In this document: piece after piece, positions 23,515 to 32,481 of the stretch | Layout: every line of letters begins with the position of its first letter | How positions within the stretch are numbered: the stretch's first letter is position 1 | Translations under genes and position numbers: made by a program | DNA from: Candidatus Parcubacteria bacterium | GTDB taxonomy: Bacteria > Patescibacteriota > Saccharimonadia > Saccharimonadales > Saccharimonadaceae | Direction of reading: 5' to 3' | Assembly: GCA_023432475.1 (NCBI GenBank) | Contig: JAEYUN010000020.1 | Coordinates: 1-46,766 of the forward strand | Length of the DNA stretch: 46,766 nt | Notes under the pieces: model-generated | The model's input: only the letters and a program-made list of their open reading frames with translations | What the model was told of the DNA's origin: nothing | Databases searched by the model: none

Positions 23515-23844
23515 TTACTCCGAAAATGGGTTTATCCTGCCAGGCGGCAAATTTATGGCGGGTGGTTTGCTTCTATCGCCAAGCGAATTAATCTGGTCAA
23601 TCGTCGCCTGGTCGAATTTGGTGTCATAGCGTCCGCCAGCTTCTTCCGTTGCAGTTGGCGCTGATTGCAGGATGACATTGACATTAAAAACAGCGTAGAT
23701 TAGTGCGAAGAGAGCCAAGCCGATGAATATTAATACTAAATGTTTTTTAACGAAAGTACCGATAGGCATCAGTAACTGTTCGGTCAGCTGCTTGAGGTTG
23801 AGGCTTTTTCTACCATCGATTTTCGGTGCTTGAGACTTGTCCAT
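23515..23844 (-). CDS. Small single-pass protein of the pilus cluster (PilP-position)
   Basis: The 109-residue protein has a cytoplasmic N-terminus (about 1-33), one transmembrane helix about 36-58 ('HLVLIFIGLALFALIYAVF') and a periplasm-side tail ending 'INLPPGRINPFSE'. It occupies the place where pilP follows pilO in proteobacterial clusters, and the final R-x-N-P-F resembles motifs in PilP-like alignment proteins, though it has no lipobox. Start and upstream pilO stop overlap by one base (TAATG). The role as an alignment-complex component is inference from position. Confidence 0.65.
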   Translation of the reverse strand: MDKSQAPKIDGRKSLNLKQLTEQLLMPIGTFVKKHLVLIFIGLALFALIYAVFNVNVILQSAPTATEEAGGRYDTKFDQATIDQINSLGDRSKPPAINLPPGRINPFSE

Positions 23845-24419
23845 TATTTGACGTACACCTCCAGCCCTACCGTTGGGCTATCTATTAGTCGCGGGTTATC
23901 CTTGTTCGTGGCGATAGAAATGTCGGTTATTTGCATCTTGGTTCGGTTTTGTTCAATATATTTTAAGAAGCTGATGAAGTTAGTATAGCCGAGTGGTTTT
24001 TGCAAGGTTATCTCTACACTGACAGACTTGAGGGTACCGCTAGCCTTTTTCTGGCCGCTAGCCGACTTGTCAGGGAAACTGAACTCTAAAATAGCTACGC
24101 CGGTCGCAGAGGCATAACTTGTGAGGTCAGTAATAATTTGGTTCTGGTAGGTATAAGTTTGCGACTCGGCGACGACTTCAGAAGCCCGTTTTACGTCATC
24201 TGCATGGCTAGTCATATATGTTTGGAGCGCTTTAGCTTTTGATAAGTTGCTATCGCTCATGCTAGCTTCGTATTTCATACTGTTGGTCGTCTGAATCTCG
24301 CTGCTTAGTCGGTCTTGTAGGTACCAATTTGCTGTAATAGTCAGCACGGCTATGAGCAATATTATGCCAATAAGCAGTTTGGTTAGACTGGTCGCTTTCA
24401 TGCCGCTGTTATCTGTCAT
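23844..24419 (-). CDS. pilO: Type IV pilus assembly protein PilO
   Basis: PilO pairs with PilN to connect the cytoplasmic PilM ring to the pilus machine. The 191 residues have a short cytoplasmic start, one membrane helix about 13-33 ('LTKLLIGIILLIAVLTITANW'), a coiled-coil about 40-90, and a ferredoxin-like C-terminal domain ('VSVEITLQKPLGYTNFISFLKYIEQN'), matching the PilO layout. Its ATG overlaps the pilN stop by 4 bases (ATGA). Sequence identity to model PilO proteins is low, so the call depends on architecture and gene order. Confidence 0.8.
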   Translation of the reverse strand: MTDNSGMKATSLTKLLIGIILLIAVLTITANWYLQDRLSSEIQTTNSMKYEASMSDSNLSKAKALQTYMTSHADDVKRASEVVAESQTYTYQNQIITDLTSYASATGVAILEFSFPDKSASGQKKASGTLKSVSVEITLQKPLGYTNFISFLKYIEQNRTKMQITDISIATNKDNPRLIDSPTVGLEVYVK

Positions 24420-25009
24420 TTTTTAGTACCTTTCAGGGCATTCACAACGACTTCGAAATTTGCCTCGTATGGATAAATACTCTCAATACCGCTACTTGGG
24501 CGCTCTTCGGGCGTGCTTGTGCTACCGATACGGACGTCGGAAAGTAGTTCTGAGTCTTCTAGCGCCTGTTTTATGCGGAGGACGTCGTCGTAGCTCCGAG
24601 CTCTGGCGGTGAAGCCGACGGCCCCGGGCGTGCGGCTCGCGGTGGTAGTGGAGAGCGACAAGTTTTCTATAATCGTTCCGGATGGCATAAGGGTTCCTAA
24701 ATCGGTCAAGAAAGTGCTAAACACCATCTCACGCCCCAATATCTGTTTGGCCGTCTTGAGGTTGCTGCGATAAGCGGCTGCCGTGTCAACCACTTCTTTG
24801 TATTGATCAAGCTCTTGCTGTGCAGACCGGTGCTGGAGGCTAACAGCGGTTCGTTCCTGATAAGCTAACCAAAAACCGATGCCATATATAGAGATAACGC
24901 CGGCCATGATAAGGCCTGACAGTACGGCAAATCGTCTCAGGCTGACATTCAGTCTTGCGGCTCTGAGCTGAGCTAGGTCGTCTGGGTTTAGCAGGTTTAT
25001 CATTTCCAA
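24416..25009 (-). CDS. pilN: Type IV pilus assembly protein PilN
   Basis: The 197-residue protein starts with 'MEMINLLNPDD', the short cytoplasmic peptide that PilN uses to dock on PilM. A membrane helix follows at about 28-48, then a coiled coil about 55-95 and a ferredoxin-like domain ('LMPSGTIIENLSLS', 'FTARARSYDDVLRIKQAL') as in PilN. The start overlaps the pilM end by 10 bases. The pilM-pilN-pilO order is the classic one for type IV pili. Confidence 0.87.
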   Translation of the reverse strand: MEMINLLNPDDLAQLRAARLNVSLRRFAVLSGLIMAGVISIYGIGFWLAYQERTAVSLQHRSAQQELDQYKEVVDTAAAYRSNLKTAKQILGREMVFSTFLTDLGTLMPSGTIIENLSLSTTTASRTPGAVGFTARARSYDDVLRIKQALEDSELLSDVRIGSTSTPEERPSSGIESIYPYEANFEVVVNALKGTKK

Positions 25010-26052
25010 ACCTCTTCGGCTTTTATACTAGCCAAGCCCGCTACGGTTATGTAACGCGGTTTGAATTGTCGGGCAGGCTGGGGCAGTTTGGCGAAGTCCA
25101 GCAGTTGCCACGGGCTAGTTACGCGTGACGCTATAACGAGGGCGTTAGTGAAGGAGTCGCCGATACCGGGTATATTCGAACCGCCGCCCACAACGATAAC
25201 TTGCTCGATAGCCTTAGCGCCCGGTATACGTTCATTGTAGTAGCGGATGATTTTCTTGACTTCGCGGCAGATTCTGTCGAGGTCCGGTTCTAGAGCCGAA
25301 CTAATACCTTTTTGTTTAGGGCTCTTAGCTAGTCCGTTTAGAACTTTTAGTTGGTGAGCGGCTTCGAGCGAAACGTCGAACTCTTTAGCGATAGCTGCTG
25401 TGAAATCATTGCCACCAACTGACAGGCTGCCGGTAACCTTAAGCTTGTCGTCAACGACTGCTATGTCGGTGGCGGCAGAGCCGATGTCGACAATGACAGT
25501 CGGCAGACTGCCGTCCTCGGTGTAGCGAAGTAGTCGGGCGACTGCCAGAATACTTGGTTCTACCAAAATAACTTCAAAACCAGCTGCTTGGGCAGCCTTG
25601 ACACAGTTGTCGACTATCTTGCGAGGTACGGCGCACATGAGGAGAGTAGTTGACTTGTCGTCTTCATGGGTGATTTCGTAATCGATATAAAGCTGGGCGA
25701 CAGGAGTTGGTATGTATTGCTCCGCTTCTATACGTATCGAGTCTTCAAACGGACTCTTGACGGTTTTTGGTATAACCACGCTACGCAGGTAGCTGCGAGC
25801 GGTTGGTATGCTCATGACAACCTGGTTGCTGTTAAAACGGCCGATTTTTTTTGATCCGACTAACTCGCGTAGTTGAGTGGCGATATATTCACCATTAGTC
25901 TCCAGACTGGAGTCAATATCTTCCGGGTTGGCGTCGAGCGAGGCATATCCAAGTACTGTCCAATGTCGGGTGTCTATAGACATGAGTTTTAAGCTCGTTG
26001 GCGAGATATCAAGACCGAGAATGGGTTTGTCTTTATGGAATAATTTGTTCAT
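25000..26052 (-). CDS. pilM: Type IV pilus actin-like ATPase PilM
   Basis: PilM is the cytoplasmic FtsA/actin-like protein of the pilus alignment complex. The 350 residues show 'PILGLDISPTSLKLM' (phosphate-1), 'SIPTARSYLRSVVIPK', 'SIRIEAEQYIPTPV' (a PilM hallmark), 'TVIVDIGSAATDIAVV' (phosphate-2) and 'QVIVVGGGSNIPGI' (adenosine site). An extended -10 (TGTTATAAT on the minus strand, near 26079-26071) gives a leader of about 20 bases. A terminator between pilA and pilM makes it the first gene of its own transcript: pilM-pilN-pilO-orf-PRC. Confidence 0.93.
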   Translation of the reverse strand: MNKLFHKDKPILGLDISPTSLKLMSIDTRHWTVLGYASLDANPEDIDSSLETNGEYIATQLRELVGSKKIGRFNSNQVVMSIPTARSYLRSVVIPKTVKSPFEDSIRIEAEQYIPTPVAQLYIDYEITHEDDKSTTLLMCAVPRKIVDNCVKAAQAAGFEVILVEPSILAVARLLRYTEDGSLPTVIVDIGSAATDIAVVDDKLKVTGSLSVGGNDFTAAIAKEFDVSLEAAHQLKVLNGLAKSPKQKGISSALEPDLDRICREVKKIIRYYNERIPGAKAIEQVIVVGGGSNIPGIGDSFTNALVIASRVTSPWQLLDFAKLPQPARQFKPRYITVAGLASIKAEEVWK

Positions 26053-26099
26053 TTAGCCCACGCGTTTATCGCTTATGATTATAACATCTGCACCCATAG

Positions 26100-26130
26100 A
26101 AAAACAGCTACCCATAAGATAGCTGTTTTT
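26100..26130 (-). terminator. Bidirectional-looking terminator between pilA and pilM
   Basis: AAAAACAGCTA and TAGCTGTTTTT pair perfectly (11 bp) around a 9-base loop. With A-runs and T-runs on each side it can end transcription in either direction; here it ends the pilB-pilC-pilA message. Confidence 0.9.
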
Positions 26131-26145
26131 GGTTTAGGTAGTACT

Positions 26146-26640
26146 TTAGTTAGCGCTACTTTTCTCGTATGGCTCAGCGTTGCCTTCGAGAGTAGCTGTC
26201 AAAGTATAACCGTCACATACAGTACCAGCTACAGACTCACCATCGGTATCAGTTGGTGATATGCAGGTCGTGCTTGCTACACCATCAACTGTGGTCACGT
26301 AGGCGTAGACGCGTTCAGCAGCGGCTGCTGCTAAGGTGGTTGTGGCTGGATCGGATGGATCGGCTAGAGCTTTATCGGCATCACCCATCTTAATTTCATT
26401 ACCTTCACGCCATGCAGGCGTGTTTAAATCGGCTAAAGAAGGATAACCGCTGTTTTTAGCGAAATAACCCTCGAGCTGGCTCGAAATCGAGTTGATATCT
26501 GTTTGGCGTTCCGAGTTACGAGCTCGTTGCTGAATGCCGACGAACGTTGTGATCACCAAACCGGCCAAGATGCCGATGATCACGATAACAATCAAAAGCT
26601 CCACTATTGTGAAACCAGATTTTTGCTTAAGTGAGACCAT
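26146..26640 (-). CDS. pilA: Major-type type IV pilin
   Basis: The class III signal reads 'KQKSG' then FTIVELLIVIVIIGILAGL, with Glu at mature position 5, followed by 'RARNSERQTDINSISSQLEGYFAKNSGYPSLADL', typical of Gram-positive and CPR pilins (cited in part). Two Cys residues in the last third could close a D-loop. ATG 26640 is chosen over GTG 26646: the Shine-Dalgarno AAGGAGG lies at the correct 6-base spacing for it, giving 164 residues. It has a leader of about 80 bases from TTGATT/TATAAT (minus strand, spacer 16) near 26750-26720, so it may be expressed more strongly than its neighbours. Confidence 0.9.
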   Translation of the reverse strand: MVSLKQKSGFTIVELLIVIVIIGILAGLVITTFVGIQQRARNSERQTDINSISSQLEGYFAKNSGYPSLADLNTPAWREGNEIKMGDADKALADPSDPATTTLAAAAAERVYAYVTTVDGVASTTCISPTDTDGESVAGTVCDGYTLTATLEGNAEPYEKSSAN

Positions 26641-26756
26641 GCCCACCCTCCTTAAGAATTTTTAGTTGTTATACTGTGACATCTGCTTGCCGGCTAGGCT
26701 AATAGAGCAGATAATCTAATCTTTATTATAACCATAAGACTTATGAAATCAAGGGG

Positions 26757-27971
26757 CTAATTGACGTTTTGGGAGATGCTGGCGATAGGGCCCATGACGT
26801 TGGCGGCGATTAGTCCGACCATACCGCCCATGATAACTATCATGACTGGTTCAAGTATTGAGCTCAAGCTATCAATGGTGGCGTCTGTCTCTTCCTCGTA
26901 AAACTCAGCAACTTTAACCAGTACCTTGTCGGTTTGGCCGGTTTCCTCGCCAACTGCTAGCATTTGCGGGACAATACCGGGGAAGAACTTGCTTTCTTGA
27001 ATAGCCTGCGATAGCTGTTTACCGTCGACCACTCCCTGGCAGGCTCGTTCGACTTCTCGACGGAAGACTTCGTTGCCGAGCGCTCGGGCGGTGACTTTGA
27101 GGGCCTCGACAACACTGACACCAGCGCCAACCAGAGCGGCGAAAGTACGAGTGAAGCGAGCGACAGCTATCTTAGTTATTAGGGTTTTGAGCACGGGAAT
27201 TTTAAGCAGTAGCCTGTGAAAATATAGTTTACCGCTCGGAGTATTGTAGTAGCGTTTAATGACAAAGATAATCACTGCTAAAGCTCCGACTATGATATAC
27301 CAATAAGCAATTAGAAAGTCACTCAGGTTCATCATGGCAAGCGTCATGCCTGGTAGCTCGGCGTCGGGACCACCCAGCTCCTTTAAGATACCGCCAATGA
27401 CCGGGATAACGAATATCATCAGGCCAAAGAAAGCACCGACTGTCAGCGTTAGCAGCACCAGCGGATAGGTTGAGGCGCTTTTGATTTTTTTGCGCATCGA
27501 AGCGGTTTTTTCAACCTGAGAAGCTAGGCGTTTCAAGATGTCGTCGACGATACCGGCGGCTTCACCGGCGCGAACCATATTTACATAAACATCGCTAAAG
27601 ATTTTAGGGTGCTTTTCGAAAGCATCGGCCAATTGGGCGCCACCCTGGACGTCTTTAACTATTTCAGTTATGACATTTTTGAGGGTTTCATTTTCAGCCT
27701 GGTTCTGCAAGGTGGTAAGAGCGCGCAGTAGCGGGACACCGGCCGATACCATAGTTGAGAGTTGCCGAGTAAATAACACTAAGTCGCCTAGTTTTACTTT
27801 GCGCTGGAAAATACTCATCAAACGCTTACCGCCAGTAACCAATGTCACCTGGAAAGGTTTCATACCTTGCACCACTAAAGCTTCGATGACTTCGTCGCGG
27901 GTCATGCCTTCCATGGTGCCGGCGACGGTTTTGCCGGCTTGGTTGGTGGCGCGGTAGTTAAATGTTGGCAT
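26757..27971 (-). CDS. pilC: Type IV pilus inner-membrane platform protein PilC
   Basis: PilC/GspF proteins form the membrane platform on which the assembly ATPase acts. The 404 residues have the repeated GspF domain: 'LGDLVLFTRQLSTMVSAGVPLLRALTTL' (first, about 62-90), helix about 170-195, 'VARFTRTFAALVGAGVSVVEALKVTA' (second, about 265-290) and a C-terminal helix 'SSILEPVMIVIMGGMVGLIAANV'. The pilB stop is one base before its ATG, so the two are translated together. Confidence 0.95.
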   Translation of the reverse strand: MPTFNYRATNQAGKTVAGTMEGMTRDEVIEALVVQGMKPFQVTLVTGGKRLMSIFQRKVKLGDLVLFTRQLSTMVSAGVPLLRALTTLQNQAENETLKNVITEIVKDVQGGAQLADAFEKHPKIFSDVYVNMVRAGEAAGIVDDILKRLASQVEKTASMRKKIKSASTYPLVLLTLTVGAFFGLMIFVIPVIGGILKELGGPDAELPGMTLAMMNLSDFLIAYWYIIVGALAVIIFVIKRYYNTPSGKLYFHRLLLKIPVLKTLITKIAVARFTRTFAALVGAGVSVVEALKVTARALGNEVFRREVERACQGVVDGKQLSQAIQESKFFPGIVPQMLAVGEETGQTDKVLVKVAEFYEEETDATIDSLSSILEPVMIVIMGGMVGLIAANVMGPIASISQNVN

Positions 27972-27972
27972 G

Positions 27973-29754
27973 TTATTCCCGGGTGGCCCTTAAGATTTCT
28001 TCGACGGCGGTCTGACCGCGTAGTGCCTTGATGAATCCGTCAATTTGCATGGTGACCATACCTTCTTTGATCGCCTGTATCTGAATATCATTACTAGTGG
28101 CGTTAGAAACTATTAGCTTTTGGATGTTAACCGAGTTGTCCAGAACCTCGTATATACCCATGCGGCCTTTATAGCCGGTTCGGCTACATTCATCGCAACC
28201 ACCTGGTTTGGGTTTGTAAAGCCGGGAAATGGTTGAGGGTGTGCTAGAAGTTTCCTCGCCGATATCTTGGCCGATTTCCTGGCCCGCGGCGGCTTTTTCT
28301 AGGTCGTGGATACGCTGCATGGCAGCTTGGGTGCCGAAACCGAAAACTTTCGATATAGTCTGGATCTCCGACTCGGACGGTGCATAGTCTTGCTTGCAGT
28401 TTTTGCAAAGACGTCGGACTAGACGCTGGCCGACTACGACGCGGACAGTACTGGCAATCAAAAACGGCTCAATATCCATATCGAGTAGGCGAGGCAAACA
28501 GGTAGCGGCGTTGTTGGTGTGTAGTGTAGAGAAGACCAAATGTCCAGTTAGGGCAGCCTGAACCGCCAGGTCGGCCGTCTCGCCGTCGCGAATCTCACCG
28601 ACCATGATAATATTTGGATCTTGGCGGAGCAGAGCGCGCAAACCATTTATAAAAGTCATGCCAGCTACTGGGTTAACCTGGGTCTGGTTGGCGCCTTTAA
28701 TCTTATACTCAACCGGGTCTTCGACTGTCGAGATGTTGACATCTGCTTTATTTAGGAGCGACAGAGCGCTAAACAGGCTGGTCGACTTACCCGAGCCGGT
28801 CGGTCCAGTAACTAATATCATGCCGTAGGGCTGAGCAATGGCGGCGTTGACCTTGTCGAGTGACCAGCCCCAATAGCCTAGTTCTTCAAGAGTCGGAGCT
28901 TTGTTTGACTCGTCAAGTATGCGCATGACGACCTTCTCACCTTCGCTTATCGGAAGGGTCGAGACGCGAAGGGCATAGCTTTTGCCAGCGACCGATATCT
29001 TAAAACGACCGTCCTGCGGAACACGGCGCTCGTCGATTTTTAGGTTCGATAAAATTTTGATACGACTGACGAGAGCGGCCATGACATTGCGCGGTAGTTT
29101 ATTGACCTCTTGCAGCACGCCGTCAATGCGGTAACGGACCTGGATATATTCGTCACGCGGCTCAATATGGATGTCAGAGGCGTTTGAGCGAATGGCGTAC
29201 TCTAGTAGTAGGTTGACAGTTTTGGCAATGGGCGAATCCTCGGCGATATCATCTTCGCTAATCTCGGGGCTAATCTCTTTTTCGGTTTGAACTGCCATGA
29301 CATCGTCGATTTCCTCGGCTACACCCTCGCGGTAGTTCTCGACAACTTGCAAGATATTATCTTTTGTCGCCAAGTGAAGTATATACTTTGGACCGATTTC
29401 TTTTTGAATAAAGTCGGCTGCCTGAATATCATCCGGATCTTCCATGGCTAGGTACTTAGTGTCGCCGTCAATCTTAAAGACGACAGCGTTGTACTGACGG
29501 GCGGTTTTTTCCGGTAGGGTAAGTAGGACCTCTTTGGTAACATCCTTCGGATTAATCTCAACGAAAGGTATATCGGCGTACTTGGCGTAGAGCTCAGTCA
29601 GCTCTTTGTCACTGACCAATTCGTTGCGCACAACTAAATCTTGCAGAGGCCGGTTGTTCTGCTTCTGCTCGTCTTTAATTTTGTCGAGTTGCTTTTCTGT
29701 GATGCGGTCGTTTTTCAGCAGTAGCTGCTCGACGGTGCCGTCGGAGAGTCTCAT
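27973..29754 (-). CDS. pilB: Type IV pilus assembly ATPase PilB
   Basis: PilB powers pilus extension by ATP hydrolysis in the cytoplasm. The 593 residues have an N-terminal GSPII_E_N/MshEN domain (about 1-150), 'NASDIHIEPR' near 192, Walker A 'GPTGSGKST' at 317-325, Asp box 'TVEDPVEY', Walker B 'IIMVGEIRDGETADLAVQAALTGHLVFSTLH' (cited in part), and a zinc site CKNC ... CDEC in the last 150 residues, typical of PilB and absent from PilT. TATACT lies 8 bases before the ATG on the minus strand, a leaderless pattern. No retraction ATPase pilT or prepilin peptidase is inside this window. Confidence 0.96.
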   Translation of the reverse strand: MRLSDGTVEQLLLKNDRITEKQLDKIKDEQKQNNRPLQDLVVRNELVSDKELTELYAKYADIPFVEINPKDVTKEVLLTLPEKTARQYNAVVFKIDGDTKYLAMEDPDDIQAADFIQKEIGPKYILHLATKDNILQVVENYREGVAEEIDDVMAVQTEKEISPEISEDDIAEDSPIAKTVNLLLEYAIRSNASDIHIEPRDEYIQVRYRIDGVLQEVNKLPRNVMAALVSRIKILSNLKIDERRVPQDGRFKISVAGKSYALRVSTLPISEGEKVVMRILDESNKAPTLEELGYWGWSLDKVNAAIAQPYGMILVTGPTGSGKSTSLFSALSLLNKADVNISTVEDPVEYKIKGANQTQVNPVAGMTFINGLRALLRQDPNIIMVGEIRDGETADLAVQAALTGHLVFSTLHTNNAATCLPRLLDMDIEPFLIASTVRVVVGQRLVRRLCKNCKQDYAPSESEIQTISKVFGFGTQAAMQRIHDLEKAAAGQEIGQDIGEETSSTPSTISRLYKPKPGGCDECSRTGYKGRMGIYEVLDNSVNIQKLIVSNATSNDIQIQAIKEGMVTMQIDGFIKALRGQTAVEEILRATRE

Positions 29755-29842
29755 ACTCTCACAGTATACGATATTTCTTATGCTTGTGACTAGGCAGAGG
29801 ACGACTTAGGTGTTAAGGGGGGCTTAGTCTATAATATTCGCC

Positions 29843-30310
29843 ATGGATTTGACTCTTACCTCGGCTGACGAGACCCGCTTACTGGCCCATAATATCGGTG
29901 AGCGGCTTCAGGGTGGCGAAGTGATTGAACTAGTCGGTGACGTCGGCAGCGGCAAGACCACCTTCACTAAAGGATTAGCTCTAGGTCTAGGTGTGCGCGA
30001 CGATGTCCAGAGTCCGAGTTTTACCATATCGCGCGTTTACCAAGCTCGGGCCGACCTGACTTTGGCTCACTATGATTTTTACCGGCTACCCGACCCGGGT
30101 ATTATGTCATACGACATTGCCGAGTCGATTGGTGATAGTAAAACCGTAACCGTAGTTGAATGGGGCGAAACGGTCGCTGAAGTCTTGCCCCGTGAACGGA
30201 GCGTGATAAGTTTTCGCTATGGGGAAACGGTTGATGAACGAATAGTCAGTGTAAAAACCAGCGATAAAGTTATAGGAGAAGTCTGTGCTGCTTGGAATAA
30301 GAACCGATAG
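29843..30310 (+). CDS. tsaE: tRNA threonylcarbamoyladenosine factor TsaE
   Basis: TsaE is the ATPase that supports TsaB-TsaD in making the t6A base at position 37 of ANN-decoding tRNAs. The 155 residues contain Walker A 'GDVGSGKTTFTKGLALGLG' near 32, 'VQSPSFTISRVYQ', 'LAHYDFYRL' and 'VTVVEWGETVAEVLP'. TATAAT (29830-29835) is 7 bases before the ATG, so it is probably leaderless, and its promoter region is divergent with pilB. It overlaps tsaB by 26 bases. Confidence 0.93.
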   Translation: MDLTLTSADETRLLAHNIGERLQGGEVIELVGDVGSGKTTFTKGLALGLGVRDDVQSPSFTISRVYQARADLTLAHYDFYRLPDPGIMSYDIAESIGDSKTVTVVEWGETVAEVLPRERSVISFRYGETVDERIVSVKTSDKVIGEVCAAWNKNR

Positions 30311-30677
30311 TCCGTCAGTCCAATTAGTGCTATGTAATGGCGATGGGGCCATCGTTGAACGAGTCGATTGGCAGGCCGACAGGGCGTTAGCCCGTTATTT
30401 ATTGAAACGGCTGGCTGAACTGCTCGAGCGCCACGGGACATCCTTTGCTAACCTGGAGGGCTTGGTGGTCTTCAAAGGACCCGGTAGTTTCACCGGTTTA
30501 CGGATAGGTCTTAGCGTCATGAACACTTTAGCTTATTCTCAAAAAATCGCCATAGTCGGTACTAGCGGTGATGGCTGGCTAGCGGACGGACTTAAAAGAC
30601 TGAGTCGGGGCGAAAATGATCAAGTCGTTTTGCCGGATTATGGAGCCGAGGCTCGTATCACCCTGCCCAGGAAATAA
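30285..30677 (+). CDS. tsaB: Short TsaB, t6A biosynthesis
   Basis: TsaB is the inactive paralogue that scaffolds TsaD in t6A synthesis. Visible motifs are 'MLLGIRTDSPSVQLVL' and 'LEGLVVFKGPGSFTGLRIGLSVMNTLAYSQKIAIVGTSG' (cited in part), the core ASKHA half that binds TsaD. At 130 residues it is much shorter than the usual 210-230; the second subdomain is absent, as in some reduced genomes. Start is GTG 30285 with AGGAG seven bases upstream, inside tsaE. The tsaD gene is outside the window. Confidence 0.85.
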   Translation: MLLGIRTDSPSVQLVLCNGDGAIVERVDWQADRALARYLLKRLAELLERHGTSFANLEGLVVFKGPGSFTGLRIGLSVMNTLAYSQKIAIVGTSGDGWLADGLKRLSRGENDQVVLPDYGAEARITLPRK

Positions 30678-30706
30678 GTAAGTTATTTTAGGCGAAACTA
30701 TCTTAT

Positions 30707-30735
30707 TTGACCAAATAAACAGAGCGCACTATAGT
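30707..30735 (+). promoter_or_regulatory. Promoter of rny with a long leader
   Basis: TTGACC (30707-30712), 17-base spacer, TATAGT (30730-30735). The leader to the ATG at 30891 is about 148 bases and begins with ATCGAG that can pair with CTCGAT about 30 bases on. The length stands out in a window full of leaderless genes. Confidence 0.75.
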
Positions 30736-30890
30736 ATTTGTATCGAGTGGTCTGTTTAAAAATAACTACAGTCCTCGATATTTAAGAACATTTTTTACTT
30801 GATATTGGCTTGCCTGATATTGTCCGTGGACTAGAGAAGTGATAGCGATGTCCGGTGACTAAACGAGCCTACTATAAGAAAGGACAGACT

Positions 30891-32399
30891 ATGTTAGAGA
30901 TTATTAGTGCCATCGTTGGTATTGTGCTTGGTATTGGCGGCGTGAGTGTTTATAACCAGCAGAAAGGCCGTTCGGGAGCCCAGAAAGCTGACAAAGTCTT
31001 GGCTGACGCCAAACATAAAGCCAGCGATATTGTACTTAAAGCCAAAGATGAAGCTTTAAAACTAGCCGAAGAAGCCAAAAGAGAAGAAGACCAACGGCGC
31101 AAAGAAATTCAGAAAGCGGAAGAGCGAGCCGCCCAACGTGAAGCCAACCTTGACCGCAAGCTAGAGGAGCTCGATACCCGCAGTGAAAGACTGCGCACCC
31201 AAGAAGACGAACTGGAAAGCCTAAAGTCAGAAATTCGCGAGATCCGGTCTAAACAGCAGGAAAAGCTTGAGAAAATAGCCAAACTTACCAAACAAGAAGC
31301 TGCCGAAAAACTATTACAGATGACCGAGCGTGATATTAAACAAGACATGCTAGGGTTGGTTAACAAGCTGCAAAAAGAAGCGGTTGATGATGCCGAAGAA
31401 CGCGCCCAAACTATTTTGGTTAGCGCCATGGAGCGAATGAGTTCGGAAGTGACCGCGGAGCGCACCGTCACGGCTATTAAACTCGAAGACGAGGAAATGA
31501 AAGGCCGAATCATCGGTAAAGAAGGACGAAACATCCAAGCCTTGCAGCGGGCGACTGGTGTTGACATCTTGGTTGATGACACACCGGGCATGATAGTGCT
31601 TTCCAGTTTTGACCCCGTTCGTCGCCAGGTGGCGCGCTTAAGTCTAGAGCTGCTTATGAAAGATGGTCGTATCCACCCGGCACGTATTGAGGAAGTAGTC
31701 GAAAAAGCTCAGAAACAAATCGACAAAGACATCGACCGAGCTGGCGAAGACGCCGCTCGCGAAGTTGGTGTTGTCGGCATTCCAAAAGAATTACTACGTC
31801 TGGTGGGTGAGCTCAAGTTCCGAACCAGTTACGGTCAGAATGTTCTCAAACATTCGACTGAAATGGCTCATTTAGCCGGTCTGATAGCTGAAGAGATCGG
31901 CGCTGACGTACGTACTACTAAGATTGCCACTCTACTTCACGATATGGGCAAAGCCGTCACGCACCGCATGGAAGGCAAGCACCATCACATCGGCGAAGAG
32001 TTGGCGCGTAAATACGGCATGAGCGAAGAAATATGTCACGCCATTGGCGCCCATCATGACGACGTCGAGGCAACCACACCAGAGGCTTTAATCGTTCGAG
32101 TGTGTGACGCTCTCAGTGCGGCTCGACCAGGGGCACGTAACATATCGGCCGAGAATTTTGTTGAACGCATGCGCGACCTCGAAAATATCGCAACCAGTTT
32201 TGAAGGTATCGACAAAGCCTACGCTATCAGTGCTGGTCGGGAAGTTCGCGTTATCGTTCGTCCAGAATCTATCGATGACCTTAGTGCTATCAAACTGGCA
32301 CGCGACATCGCCACCAAAATCGAAAGCACTATGCAATATCCTGGTACCATCAAGGTCAATGTTATACGGGAAACTAGAGCGATTGAGTTTGCCAAATAG
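30891..32399 (+). CDS. rny: Ribonuclease Y
   Basis: RNase Y is the membrane-bound endoribonuclease that starts mRNA decay in many bacteria lacking RNase E. In 502 residues: N-terminal membrane helix 2-22 ('LEIISAIVGIVLGIGGVSVY'), long charged coiled coil about 30-190, KH domain about 200-265 ('GRIIGKEGRNIQALQRATGVDILVDDTP' cited in part), and HD domain about 320-430 with 'LLHDMGK' carrying the metal-binding His-Asp and 'AIGAHHDD'. ATG 30891 is preferred to GTG 30855 because AAAGGA lies at proper spacing before it and the membrane helix then begins at residue 2. Confidence 0.96.
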   Translation: MLEIISAIVGIVLGIGGVSVYNQQKGRSGAQKADKVLADAKHKASDIVLKAKDEALKLAEEAKREEDQRRKEIQKAEERAAQREANLDRKLEELDTRSERLRTQEDELESLKSEIREIRSKQQEKLEKIAKLTKQEAAEKLLQMTERDIKQDMLGLVNKLQKEAVDDAEERAQTILVSAMERMSSEVTAERTVTAIKLEDEEMKGRIIGKEGRNIQALQRATGVDILVDDTPGMIVLSSFDPVRRQVARLSLELLMKDGRIHPARIEEVVEKAQKQIDKDIDRAGEDAAREVGVVGIPKELLRLVGELKFRTSYGQNVLKHSTEMAHLAGLIAEEIGADVRTTKIATLLHDMGKAVTHRMEGKHHHIGEELARKYGMSEEICHAIGAHHDDVEATTPEALIVRVCDALSAARPGARNISAENFVERMRDLENIATSFEGIDKAYAISAGREVRVIVRPESIDDLSAIKLARDIATKIESTMQYPGTIKVNVIRETRAIEFAK

Positions 32400-32418
32400 G
32401 TACTTTTAGCCCTTAGCC

Positions 32419-32450
32419 AAAAGGCGCATCCAGCAAGGAGGCGCCTTTTT
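32419..32450 (+). terminator. Rho-independent terminator after rny
   Basis: AAAAGGCGC pairs with GCGCCTTTT across a 13-base loop and ends in TTTTT. Confidence 0.9.
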
Positions 32451-32481
32451 GGTATATGAGATATGAGATATAATATATAGT

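Noticed and set aside
31109..31591. Minus-strand 160-aa ORF inside rny
   Set aside because: Ser/Leu-rich shadow of the rny coiled-coil codons; no family resemblance.
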